Assembly: GCA_023436745.1 (NCBI GenBank)
Contig: JAEZHZ010000100.1
Span: 1 to 29,643 of the forward strand
DNA from: Pseudomonadota bacterium
Lineage (GTDB): Bacteria > Pseudomonadota > Alphaproteobacteria > Rhizobiales > Devosiaceae
Length of the DNA stretch: 29,643 bases
Reading direction: 5' to 3'
This document shows positions 8,228 to 16,414 of this stretch, piece by piece. The translations under genes and the position numbers were made by a program. A model generated the notes under the pieces. The model saw nothing but the letters and a program-made list of their open reading frames with translations. It did not search any database and was not told the origin of the DNA. Positions within the stretch are counted from its first letter, which is position 1. Each line of letters opens with the position of its first letter.

Positions 8228-9139
8228 ATGCCCTATCTTATCGCCGATGAACTGCCCCGCGAGAGCGCCGGCAGCCGTTTCCGCCAGCTGCTCTCGCGGC
8301 CGCAGATCCTGCAGCTGCCAGGCGCCCATAACGGGCAGGCGGCCATCCAGGCCAAGCGCGCCGGGTTCGAGGCGCTGTACCTGTCCGGGGCGGCGATGAC
8401 CGCCTCGATGGGTCTGCCGGACCTCGGCATCATCACGGTGGACGAGGTAGCGTTCTTCATCCGCCAGATCGTGCGGGCGTCGGGGCTGCCGCTGCTGGTC
8501 GACGGCGATACCGGCTATGGCGAGGCGCTCAACGTCATGCACATGGTGCGCACCTTCGAAGAGGCGGGCGCCGGCGCCGTGCATCTCGAGGACCAGCTGC
8601 TGCCCAAGAAGTGCGGACATCTCAACGACAAGAAGCTCGCCGATGCCCATGACATGGCCGCCAAGGTGGCCGCAGCGGCCAAGGCACGGCGCGACCTCGT
8701 CATCATCGCCCGCACGGATGCCGCCGCGAGCGAGGGGATCGACGGGGCGATCGCGCGGGCGAAGCTCTATGTGGAGGCCGGGGCGGACGCCATCTTCCCC
8801 GAGGCGCTGACCACGGTCGACATGTTCCGCGAGTTCGCGACGGCCATGCCGGGGGTGAAGCTGCTGGCCAACATGACCGAATTCGGGCGCACGCCGTACC
8901 AGACTGCCGCCGAGTTCGAGGCGCTGGGCTATTCGATGGTCATCTGGCCCGTGTCGTCGCTGCGCGTCGCCAACAAGGCGCAGGAAAAGCTCTATGCCGC
9001 CATCAAGCGCGACGGCGGCACGCAGGCGATGCTTCCGGAGATGCAGACCCGCCAGGAGCTCTACGACGTGATCGGGCTGCACGACTACGAGGCGCTGGAC
9101 GCCTCCATCGTGAAGACGGTCGTGCCGGGCACGGAGTAG
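8228..9139 (+). CDS. prpB: Methylisocitrate lyase
   Basis: PrpB cleaves 2-methylisocitrate to pyruvate and succinate, the last step of the methylcitrate cycle. It is a 303-residue TIM-barrel enzyme of the isocitrate lyase/PEP mutase superfamily. Visible motifs are PGAHNGQAAIQAKRAGFEALYLSG near the N-terminus, the Mg-binding VDGDTGYG (residues 91-98), HLEDQ and the signature KKCGH (127-131) whose cysteine is catalytic. The start ATG 8228 lies one base after the prpC stop, with its AGGAGG ribosome site (8217-8222) inside the prpC 3' end, so translation is coupled. No prpE or prpF/acnD-like gene lies beside it, so propionate activation and the hydration step would need genes elsewhere, such as a general aconitase. 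Confidence 0.95.
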   Translation: MPYLIADELPRESAGSRFRQLLSRPQILQLPGAHNGQAAIQAKRAGFEALYLSGAAMTASMGLPDLGIITVDEVAFFIRQIVRASGLPLLVDGDTGYGEALNVMHMVRTFEEAGAGAVHLEDQLLPKKCGHLNDKKLADAHDMAAKVAAAAKARRDLVIIARTDAAASEGIDGAIARAKLYVEAGADAIFPEALTTVDMFREFATAMPGVKLLANMTEFGRTPYQTAAEFEALGYSMVIWPVSSLRVANKAQEKLYAAIKRDGGTQAMLPEMQTRQELYDVIGLHDYEALDASIVKTVVPGTE

Positions 9140-9141
9140 CG

Positions 9142-9918
9142 ATGCCGCTCGCCGATACCGCCCAGCGGCACCAGGCCATCCTCGAACTCGCGCGCACGAC
9201 GCAGCGCGTGACGGTGGAGGACCTGGCGCCGCGGTTCGGGGTATCGGTGCAGACCATCCGCCGGGACCTCAACACGTTGTGCGAGCAGCGCCTGCTGAGC
9301 CGCGTCCATGGCGGGGCGACACTGCCCTCGGGGGTCGAGAACCTCGAATACGAGGCGCGACGGCGCATCGCGGCGGCCGAGAAGGAAGCGATCGGCCGGG
9401 CTGCGGCGGGGCTGATCCCCAACGGCACGTCGCTGTTCATCAATATCGGCACCACCACCGAGGCGGTGAGCCAGGCGCTGCTGGACCATTCCGGGCTGCT
9501 GGTGGTGACCAACAACCTCAATGTCGCCAACCGCATGCGGGTCTATCCCCGCTTCGAGGTGGTGATCTCGGGCGGGGTCGTGCGCCCGTCCGACGGGGGT
9601 ATCGTGGGGGAGGCCGCTGCGGGCTTCTTCGGCCAGTTCAAGGTGGACCATGCCGTGATCGGGGCCTCTGCGGTCGACGAGGACGGCAGCCTGCTCGACT
9701 ACGACTATCGCGAGGTGAAGGTGGCACAGGCCATCATCGCCAACGCGCGCCACGTGATCCTCGTGGCCGACGGAAGCAAGTTCAGCCGGTCGGCCCCGGT
9801 ACGCATCGCCCGGCTCGAACAGATCGGCACCTTCGTGACAGACCGGTGCCCACCCGCGATCCGGGAGCGCTGTGCCGCCGCGGGGGTGGCACTCATTGAA
9901 ACCTCCCCCCGGCCTTAG
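9142..9918 (+). CDS. DeoR/GlpR-family transcriptional regulator
   Basis: A 258-residue DeoR-type regulator. Residues about 6-60 form the winged helix-turn-helix (VTVEDLAPRFGVSVQTIRRDLNTL, then HGGA). The C-terminal sensor domain has the sugar-phosphate site features FINIGTTTEAV, VTNNLNVANRMRV, ISGGVVRPSDGGIVGEAA and the late DYREVKVAQAIIANARHVILVADGSKF. These read very like GlpR, which senses glycerol-3-phosphate, yet no glp gene is present. ATG 9142 is two bases after the prpB stop with ACGGAG (9131-9136) upstream, so it is probably the last gene of the prp operon. It may regulate prpDCB, which would be unlike E. coli PrpR (a sigma-54 activator), or a distant glp regulon. The ligand is inferred only from resemblance. 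Confidence 0.9.
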   Translation: MPLADTAQRHQAILELARTTQRVTVEDLAPRFGVSVQTIRRDLNTLCEQRLLSRVHGGATLPSGVENLEYEARRRIAAAEKEAIGRAAAGLIPNGTSLFINIGTTTEAVSQALLDHSGLLVVTNNLNVANRMRVYPRFEVVISGGVVRPSDGGIVGEAAAGFFGQFKVDHAVIGASAVDEDGSLLDYDYREVKVAQAIIANARHVILVADGSKFSRSAPVRIARLEQIGTFVTDRCPPAIRERCAAAGVALIETSPRP

Positions 9919-10008
9919 TCCGGCATTTACCAGCACAACAGGTCCGCCCGGGCGGTAAGGCTCGGATAACGGCGTGGCTCTAGCCTGTTCCCTCGTGCCT
10001 TCAGGGGG

Positions 10009-12327
10009 ATGGGGCGCTGGATGGCTGGTTCGACGAAGAGGCATGACAGGAACCACTTGGGCTGGCTGCTTCCGGCAGTGGTGGCGCTCATGCTCGTGGT
10101 GCTGGGTGCGGTCGCGATAGAGCGCCAGAGCGCCTCGCTGGCAGAGGAGCGGGCACGCGCCGCCGTCCTTGCCGAACTGTCGCTGGTGCGGGCCAAGCTC
10201 GAAGGCAACATCAACGCCAACATCCAGCTGGTGCGCGGGCTGGTCGCCACCCTCTCCACCGAGCCGGAGATGGACCAGGAGCGGTTCTCCGCCCTCGCCG
10301 CAAACCTGTTTTCCGAGCAGCGGCAGCTGCGCAGCATCGCCGCGGCACCGGATCTCGTCGTGACGATGACCTACCCGCTGGCCGGCAACGAGCGCGCCAT
10401 CGGGCTCGACTACCGCGCGAACGCCGCCCAGCGCCAGGGCGTGATGCGGGCACGCGACACCGGCAAGCTGGTGATGGACGGGCCGGTGGAGCTGGTGCAG
10501 GGCGGAACCGGGTTCATCGGACGCTTTCCGGTGAACATCGACACGTCGGAGGGGCGGCGGTTCTGGGGCGTGGTCTCGGCCGTGGTCGATGCCGACCGGC
10601 TCTATGTCGACAGCGGGCTGTTCGACCGCAACCTGACGCTCGACGTGTCGATCTCGGGCCGCGACACCGGAGGCAGCACAAGTACCCGCTTCTTCGGGCC
10701 GGACCTCAGCGGACAGCGCCCGGTGGTCACCCAGGTGCTGCTGCCTTCCGGCAGGTGGATCATGTCGGCCGTTCCGAAGGGCGGCTGGCAGGCCGCGGAT
10801 AGCGGCCAATGGATGGTGCGTCTGGCGCTGATGGTGGGTGGCGTGCTGATCCTGCTGCCGATGGCGATGATCGTGCGGCTGATCTTCGAACGCCAGGACC
10901 ATATCCGCGAGCTCAGGGCGCGCGAGGTGGAACTGGGCCGGGTCACGCGGCGGCTCGGCCTGGCGCTCGCGACATCGCGGGTCGGCGTGTGGGAGATGGA
11001 TATGGTGACCCGCGACCTGCTGTGGGACGACCGAATGAGGCAGCTCTACGACGTGCCCGTGGGCAAGGCTCCCCTCAGCTACGAAGACTGGCGGGACGCT
11101 ATCCATCCCGACGATCTTCACCTGGCGGAACAGGAGTTCGCAGAGGGCATCCGCACCGGCCAGTACCAATCCACCTTCAGGACGCTGCATGCTGACGGAA
11201 CAGTGTGTCATATCCGCAGCATCGGCGCGGTCTACAGCGATCCCGGGAGCAACCCCAAGATCGTGGGCGTCAACTGGGACGTGACCCACGACGTGCTGCT
11301 GAACGAGGACCTGCGCCGCGCCAAGGCGCTGACTGAAGCACACAACCGCGAGCTGGAGGCCGCACGCAGCCGCATCGAGCACAATTCCCTGCATGACAGC
11401 CTCACCGGGTTGCCGAACCGGCGCTATCTCGACGAGACGCTGCGGCGGCGGCCACAGGAGGGCCATGGCGACGGCGTGGCCTTGCTCCACGTCGACCTCG
11501 ACCGTTTCAAGCAGATCAACGACACCCTGGGCCACGCGGCCGGGGACGCCATGCTGGTCCATGCCAGCGCGGTGCTGCGCGCCAACTGCCGGGGAGCCGA
11601 CTTCGTGGCGCGGGTCGGGGGCGACGAGTTCGTGGTGCTCTGCGCAGCCGGGCCCGATGACGCCTACATTACCGGGCTTGCCGAGCGGATCGTGCAGCAG
11701 ATGCGGCAGCCGGTCAGCTACGAGGGGCACGAGTGCCGGTTTGGCGTGTCGATCGGCATCGCCGTCGACAGGACCCTGCCCGTCGATACCAAGCAGCTGC
11801 TGATCAATGCCGACATTGCGCTCTACCGGGCGAAACGGCGTGGCCGCAACCGCCACGAATACTTCTCGGACGCCCTGCAGGCCGAGGTGGTCCACACCAA
11901 GCGGGTGGCGGACGAAATCCTCAAGGGGCTCGAGCGGGACGAGTTCGTCGCCTGGTTCCAGCCCCAGTTCGCCGCGGGTTCGCTGGACCTGGTGGGCGTG
12001 GAGGCCCTGGTGCGCTGGAACCACCCCACGGAGGGCATGAAGACACCGGACAGCTTCATGCCGGTGGCGGAAGAGCTGAACGTGGTTGCCGCCATTGACT
12101 CGCTGGTGCTGGAGCAGACGCTGGGTGCGCTGCGGCACTGGGAAAGCAGGGGTCTTCATGTTCCCCGGGCCTCGGTCAACGTCTCGCTGCGGCGGCTGAG
12201 CGACGAGGGACTGATCGCGTCCCTCCGCCAGCTCGACATCGCGCCGGGCCGGATTGCGTTCGAGCTGGTGGAATCCATCTACCTGGACGAGGGCGACGGC
12301 GTCGGGCGTGGACGATCGACCAGCTGA
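10009..12327 (+). CDS. CHASE-PAS-GGDEF-EAL cyclic-di-GMP protein, EAL domain cut short by a frameshift
   Basis: A membrane sensor for cyclic-di-GMP turnover. Order: TM helix about 17-37; periplasmic CHASE domain about 65-205 (RSIAAAPDLVVTMTYPL, GRFPVNID, WGVVSAVVDADRLY); second TM helix about 270-293; PAS/PAC about 315-430; GGDEF about 460-620 with intact GGDEF (537-541) and the inhibitory I-site RGAD (528-531); then EAL from about 640 with EALVRW. This frame stops at 12325-12327 in the EAL domain. The missing part, with the DDFGTG, KIDRQ and EGVET motifs, continues in the next frame to 12665. As written the product would be a possible diguanylate cyclase without a working phosphodiesterase. 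ATG 10021 is an alternative start, since the GGGGG purine run abuts ATG 10009. Repaired length would be about 885 residues. Confidence 0.85.
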   Translation: MGRWMAGSTKRHDRNHLGWLLPAVVALMLVVLGAVAIERQSASLAEERARAAVLAELSLVRAKLEGNINANIQLVRGLVATLSTEPEMDQERFSALAANLFSEQRQLRSIAAAPDLVVTMTYPLAGNERAIGLDYRANAAQRQGVMRARDTGKLVMDGPVELVQGGTGFIGRFPVNIDTSEGRRFWGVVSAVVDADRLYVDSGLFDRNLTLDVSISGRDTGGSTSTRFFGPDLSGQRPVVTQVLLPSGRWIMSAVPKGGWQAADSGQWMVRLALMVGGVLILLPMAMIVRLIFERQDHIRELRAREVELGRVTRRLGLALATSRVGVWEMDMVTRDLLWDDRMRQLYDVPVGKAPLSYEDWRDAIHPDDLHLAEQEFAEGIRTGQYQSTFRTLHADGTVCHIRSIGAVYSDPGSNPKIVGVNWDVTHDVLLNEDLRRAKALTEAHNRELEAARSRIEHNSLHDSLTGLPNRRYLDETLRRRPQEGHGDGVALLHVDLDRFKQINDTLGHAAGDAMLVHASAVLRANCRGADFVARVGGDEFVVLCAAGPDDAYITGLAERIVQQMRQPVSYEGHECRFGVSIGIAVDRTLPVDTKQLLINADIALYRAKRRGRNRHEYFSDALQAEVVHTKRVADEILKGLERDEFVAWFQPQFAAGSLDLVGVEALVRWNHPTEGMKTPDSFMPVAEELNVVAAIDSLVLEQTLGALRHWESRGLHVPRASVNVSLRRLSDEGLIASLRQLDIAPGRIAFELVESIYLDEGDGVGRGRSTS

Positions 12328-12665
12328 AGGAACTCGGCATCGACATCGAGATCGACGATTTCGGCACCGGCTATGCCTCGATCGTCTCGCTGCAGAAACT
12401 GCGGCCCGACCGGCTGAAGATCGACCGCCAACTGGTGGACCCCATCCTGAGCGATCCCGCCCAGAGGCGCCTGCTCGCCTCGATCATCGACATCGGCAAG
12501 GCCATGGGCATCGAGGTGGTGGCCGAAGGTGTCGAGACCATGGACCATGCCGCCATCCTGACGGACCTCGGCGTCGACATCCTGCAGGGCTACGCCTTCG
12601 CCCGACCGCTGAGCCGGGCGCAGTTCGAGAGCTTCCTCTCCACCCAAGCGTGGCGGGCCGCGTAA
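12303..12665 (+). pseudogene. Detached C-terminal part of the EAL domain (frameshifted)
   Basis: This frame has no start of its own but continues the EAL domain of the preceding gene: AWTIDQLKELGIDIEIDDFG, then SLQKLRPDRLKIDRQLVDP, VVAEGVETMDHAA and LQGYAFARPLS, ending QAWRAA at a TAA. It contains the second-metal Asp pair (DD of DDFG), the catalytic Lys of KID and the loop Glu of EGVET, which any phosphodiesterase activity needs. Adding one G to the GGG at 12304-12306 would join both frames as LDEGDGVGAWTIDQL, matching the usual spacing in EAL proteins. An internal ATG at 12435 could give a 76-residue fragment, but without the EAL half it would have no clear role. Confidence 0.8.
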
Positions 12666-12722
12666 GGGTTGCGCCCCGTGCCGCCCCTCTGGCAATGATC
12701 GCCGCGCGACTACGGGAGGGGC

Positions 12723-13763
12723 ATGATGGATACTGCAGACAAGTTCGGACTGGGCGTGATCGGCGCGGGCATGGGCGCGAAGCCGCATGGGCTGGCGCTG
12801 CAATCCCTTGCGGACCGGATAACGGTGACAGGCGTCTACCGGCGGGACCGGGAGCAACTCGCCGGGTTCTGCGAAACCTACGGGCTGCCGCCGGCCGAGA
12901 GCTATGAGGCCATGCTCGCCGACCCCCGGACCGAGGCCATACTGGTGCTGACCCCGCCCACCGCGCGAGAAGAGATCATCGCGGCGGCCGCTGCCGCGGG
13001 CAAGGCCGTGCTGATGGAGAAGCCGGTGGAGCGAACCCTCGCGGCAGCCGAGCGGATCGTCGCGCTCTGCGATGCAGCGGACGTCAAGCATGGCGTGATT
13101 TTCCAGCACCGGTTCCGGCGGGCCTCACGCCTGCTTGCAGAGGCCGTTGCCGAGGGGCGCTATGGCGCCCTCGCCGCCGTGCACCTGGTGGTGCCGTGGT
13201 GGCGGCCGCAGCAGGGCTACTATGACCAGCCCGGGCGCGGGAGCCTGGCGCAGGACGGCGGCGGCGTGCTGATCACGCAGGCCATTCACTCGCTCGACCT
13301 GATGCTCAGCCTGTGCGGTGACGTGGCGGCGGTGACTGCGATGACAGCGACCACGCGACTGCACCGGATGGAGACGGAAGACTTCGCCACGGCGGGTCTG
13401 GAGTTCGCCAACGGCGCGGTGGGCTCACTGATGGCGACCACGGCCAGTTTCCCCGGCGGGCCGGAAGCTCTGACGCTCAACTTCGAGCGGGCGACGGCAG
13501 TGCTGACCGGCGGGACGCTGACCGTGCGCAGCATGGACGGCGAAACCCTGATCGAGGGCGAGACCACCGAGGGTGGCGGCGGCGCCGACCCGATGGCCTT
13601 TCCCTTCGACTGGCACGCGGCCCAGATCGCCGAGTTTGCCGAGGCGGTGCGCGCCGGTCGGCTGCCGATGTCGAACGGGCACACTGCCCTGAAGGTGCAC
13701 AGGCTGATCGATGCGCTGATGCGTTCGGCCGCCGAGGGCCGCAGGCTGACGATCGAGGCGTAG
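12723..13763 (+). CDS. Gfo/Idh/MocA family oxidoreductase
   Basis: A 346-residue NAD(P)-dependent sugar or cyclitol dehydrogenase of the Gfo/Idh/MocA family. The Rossmann N-terminus is LGVIGAGMGAKPHGLAL, the family EKP motif is intact (VLMEKPVE, Lys being catalytic), HGVIFQHRFRRAS follows, and the C-terminal sheet domain holds GGGVLITQAIHSLDLMLSLCG, whose His in the H-x2-D arrangement is the usual second catalytic site. A strong GGGAGGGG (12714-12721) precedes ATG 12723; the adjacent ATG 12726 has better spacing and may be the real start. It stands alone between the cyclic-di-GMP gene and a convergent ABC importer operon. The substrate cannot be assigned; myo-inositol-like or hexose substrates are usual in the family. 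Confidence 0.9.
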   Translation: MMDTADKFGLGVIGAGMGAKPHGLALQSLADRITVTGVYRRDREQLAGFCETYGLPPAESYEAMLADPRTEAILVLTPPTAREEIIAAAAAAGKAVLMEKPVERTLAAAERIVALCDAADVKHGVIFQHRFRRASRLLAEAVAEGRYGALAAVHLVVPWWRPQQGYYDQPGRGSLAQDGGGVLITQAIHSLDLMLSLCGDVAAVTAMTATTRLHRMETEDFATAGLEFANGAVGSLMATTASFPGGPEALTLNFERATAVLTGGTLTVRSMDGETLIEGETTEGGGGADPMAFPFDWHAAQIAEFAEAVRAGRLPMSNGHTALKVHRLIDALMRSAAEGRRLTIEA

Positions 13764-13766
13764 CAA

Positions 13767-13801
13767 GGCCGCCGCCCCGACCCCTGACGGGCGGGGCGGC
13801 C
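13767..13801. terminator. Candidate bidirectional terminator hairpin
   Basis: GGCCGCC (13767-13773) pairs with GGCGGCC (13795-13801), and further GCCCC/GGGGC-type pairings are possible inside. It fills the 44-base gap between the convergent oxidoreductase and ABC ATPase genes. No T-run is clear. Confidence 0.5.
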
Positions 13802-13807
13802 GGTAGG

Positions 13808-15451
13808 TCAGGCGACCTTCGAGATATCCGGAACGGCGTCGAGCAGCATCCGGGTGTAGCTGGCCTGGGGGTTGTCGAAGATGGCATCGGTCGGTCCGCT
13901 TTCGACCAGCACTCCATTGTGCAGCACGCCGACAGCCGTCGACATCTGCCGCACAACGGCGAGGTTGTGGCTGATCAGCAGGTAGGTGAGGCCGAACTCT
14001 TCCTGCAGGGCGCTCATCAGGTCGAGCACCTGAGCCTGTACCGACACGTCGAGGGCGGAGGTCGGCTCGTCGCAGACGATGAACTCCGGCTGGCTCGACA
14101 ATGCGCGGGCAATGGCGATGCGCTGGCGCTGCCCACCCGAGAACTCGTGGGGGAACTTCCGCATCACCGAGGGGTCGAGCCGCACCTTAGTCAGAAGGTC
14201 GGCAACGCGGCCCTCCACTTCGCTTCCGTTGGTGGCGATGCCCAGCGTGCGCATAGGCTCGGCGACGATGTCGCGGACACGCCAGCGCGGATTGAGGCTG
14301 GCATAGGGATCCTGAAAGATCATCTGCACGCGCTTGCGCCGCTCGGTTTCACCCGCGCCACCGGCCCAGACATCGTGACCGTCGACGAGGATCTGGCCGC
14401 CGGTCGGCCGCACCAGCCCCACGATCATGCGCGCGCAGGTGGACTTGCCCGAACCCGACTCGCCGACAAGGCCATAGGTCTTGCCCTTCTCGATCGAGAA
14501 CGAGACGTTGTCGACCGCCCGGAACATGCGGTTGCGCCCGCGCAGGCGATCGACCAGGCCCGGATTGCCCAGCTGGAAATCGCGGGAAAGGCCCCTGATC
14601 TGCACATAGGCACCGGCGGGATCGTTGGCCGGGGCGGCGACCGCTGCTTCCTCAGCGTTGCGGGCGATGGTGGGAATGGAGTTGATCAGCTTGACGGTAT
14701 AGGGCTCCCGCGGCCGCCTGATGATCTCGCCCACGGTGCCGGTCTCGACGATGCGGCCCTGGTGCATGACGACGATGCGATCGGCGGTCTGGGCGATGAC
14801 GCCCATGTCGTGGGTGATCAGCATGACGGCGGCGCCATGGCTGGTGCAGAGCTTCTTGAGCACCTTGATGATCTGCGCCTGAACCGACACGTCGAGCGCC
14901 GAGGTGGGCTCGTCGGCGATGATCAGTTCGGGCTCGGCCGCAATGGCGAGGGCGATCACCACGCGCTGGCGCATGCCGCCGGAGAACTGGTGGGGGTAGG
15001 AATCGATACGCTCCGCGGCATTGGGGATGCCGGCTTCGGTGAGCAGATCGATGGCACGCTGGCGCGCCTGAGCTTCGCCAAGCGGCATGTGGGTGCGGAT
15101 GGTTTCAATGAGCTGCTGGCCGATGGTGTAGAGCGGATTGAGGCTGGTGAGGGGATCCTGGAACACCATGCCGATGCGCTTGCCGCGCAGGGCGGCCTTC
15201 TGCGGCTCCGGCAGGTTGTCGATGCGTTCGCCCTTGAGGCGTATCTCGCCCTGGGTGATGCGGCCGGGGCGCTCGATGAGGCCGATGACGGCGGAACCGG
15301 TCATCGACTTGCCGGCTCCGGACTCACCGACGACGCCCACCACCTCGCCGGGCATGATGTCGAAGGAGATGTCGTTGACGGCGCGGAAGACGTCATCCCG
15401 GAAGGGGAAATCGACGACCAGGTTGCGGACGGAAAGGACAGGTTCGGTCAT
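13808..15451 (-). CDS. Peptide/nickel-type ABC importer ATPase, two fused nucleotide-binding domains (DppD-DppF type)
   Basis: A 547-residue ATPase energising the importer encoded upstream. It holds two complete cassettes. The first has Walker A GESGAGKS (43-49), Q-loop FQDPLTSLNP, signature FSGGMRQRV (156-164), Walker B ELIIADEPTSALD and the H-loop THD. A linker of the oligopeptide-transporter C-terminal type follows (about 235-280). The second has Walker A GESGSGKST (330-338), FQDPYASLNP, FSGGQRQRI (437-445), FIVCDEPTSALD and ISHN. Both sites look catalytically competent. In E. coli these domains are separate DppD and DppF; the fused form is common in alphaproteobacteria. The ATG overlaps the upstream permease stop by one base (TGATG), so it is the last gene of a four-gene operon. 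The transported substrate is unknown. Confidence 0.95.
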   Translation of the reverse strand: MTEPVLSVRNLVVDFPFRDDVFRAVNDISFDIMPGEVVGVVGESGAGKSMTGSAVIGLIERPGRITQGEIRLKGERIDNLPEPQKAALRGKRIGMVFQDPLTSLNPLYTIGQQLIETIRTHMPLGEAQARQRAIDLLTEAGIPNAAERIDSYPHQFSGGMRQRVVIALAIAAEPELIIADEPTSALDVSVQAQIIKVLKKLCTSHGAAVMLITHDMGVIAQTADRIVVMHQGRIVETGTVGEIIRRPREPYTVKLINSIPTIARNAEEAAVAAPANDPAGAYVQIRGLSRDFQLGNPGLVDRLRGRNRMFRAVDNVSFSIEKGKTYGLVGESGSGKSTCARMIVGLVRPTGGQILVDGHDVWAGGAGETERRKRVQMIFQDPYASLNPRWRVRDIVAEPMRTLGIATNGSEVEGRVADLLTKVRLDPSVMRKFPHEFSGGQRQRIAIARALSSQPEFIVCDEPTSALDVSVQAQVLDLMSALQEEFGLTYLLISHNLAVVRQMSTAVGVLHNGVLVESGPTDAIFDNPQASYTRMLLDAVPDISKVA

Positions 15452-16410
15452 CAGCGCAACTTCGGGTTGAGGGCGTCGCGCAGCCAGTCACCAAGCAGGT
15501 TCACGGACAGGGCGAGCAGGATCAGCGTGATGGCGGGGAACAGCAGGATCCACCACTCGCCGGAGAACAGGAACTGCTGGCCGATGCGGATCAGCGTTCC
15601 GAGCGAGGGCGGGGGCGGCGGCACGCCCACGCCGAGATAGGAGAGCGTTGCTTCCTCGATGATGGCGAGGGCAAGCCCGATGGTGCCGATCACCAGCACG
15701 GGGCCGATGACGTTGGGCAGGACGTGGCGCAGCAGGATGATGAACGGATTGACCCCGAGGATGCGGGCAGCCGCGACATAATCCTTCTGGCGTTCCACCA
15801 GGGTGGCGCCGCGCACCGTGCGGGCGAACTGGGCCCAGTTGGCGAGGCCGATGGCGATGATCAGCACCCAGACCGCCGCACCTTCCTGCTGGTTGGGCGG
15901 AATGATGCCGCGGGCGATGCCAAAGATCAGCAGGGCGATCAGGATGGCGGGAAAGCTGAGCTGCACATCGGCGATGCGCATGATCACCGCATCCCAGATG
16001 CCACCGACATAGCCGGCGACGAGCCCGAGCCCGACGCCCATGACCATGGCCAGCAGGGTGGCCATGAGGCCCACGAACAGCGACACGCGGGAGCCGTACA
16101 TGATGGTGGACAGCACGTCCCGGCCCTGGCTGTCGGTGCCGAGCAGGAAGTACTTGCCGGAGAACGAGGAGGAGTTGGGCGGCGTGAAGCCGTCCATGAG
16201 GTTGAGGGTTGCCGGGTTGAACGGATTGTACGGCGCCACCCATGGGGCGAGCACGGCCATCAGGATCAGCACCGTCGCGACAATGGAGGCGACGATCACG
16301 ACGGGCGAGTGACGGTACGACCACACGATGTCGGACGTGATGAACGCCCTCCAGCGCGAAGCCCTCGCAGCGGGAACCGGCTGCTCGGATGAATGGGGCA
16401 GATCGGTCAC
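15451..16410 (-). CDS. Peptide/nickel-type ABC importer permease (DppC/OppC family)
   Basis: A 319-residue inner-membrane permease. A hydrophilic N-terminus (about 30 residues) is followed by a helix near 38-60 (VVIVASIVATVLILMAVLAP), the family N-terminal block NPATLNLMDGF and FLLGTDSQGRDVLS, then five more predicted helices. The cytoplasmic coupling loop is DYVAAARILGVNPFIILLRHVLPN, the EAA-type motif that docks on the ATPase. GTG is the start: the codon at 16410 has a strong GGGAGGT ribosome site six bases upstream, overlapping the end of the DppB-type gene, which ends four bases before. Together the two permeases form the channel. No better start exists in frame downstream before the conserved helix. 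Confidence 0.95.
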   Translation of the reverse strand: MTDLPHSSEQPVPAARASRWRAFITSDIVWSYRHSPVVIVASIVATVLILMAVLAPWVAPYNPFNPATLNLMDGFTPPNSSSFSGKYFLLGTDSQGRDVLSTIMYGSRVSLFVGLMATLLAMVMGVGLGLVAGYVGGIWDAVIMRIADVQLSFPAILIALLIFGIARGIIPPNQQEGAAVWVLIIAIGLANWAQFARTVRGATLVERQKDYVAAARILGVNPFIILLRHVLPNVIGPVLVIGTIGLALAIIEEATLSYLGVGVPPPPPSLGTLIRIGQQFLFSGEWWILLFPAITLILLALSVNLLGDWLRDALNPKLR

Positions 16411-16414
16411 GATC

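Noticed and set aside
9944..9955. CCGCCCGGGCGG palindrome after the DeoR gene as a terminator
   Set aside because: With a minimal loop the stem would be only four pairs, and no T-run follows; too weak to call in a GC-rich genome.
9085..12159. 1024-codon open frame on the minus strand opposite the DeoR and cyclic-di-GMP genes
   Set aside because: It is a shadow of GC-rich codon bias: the plus strand holds recognisable domains over the same bases, and the minus translation is His/Arg/Gly/Pro rich with no recognisable motif.
12254..12907. 217-codon plus-strand open frame spanning the end of the EAL region and the oxidoreductase start
   Set aside because: It is out of frame with both the EAL continuation and the oxidoreductase; its translation is Arg/Pro/His rich without motifs.
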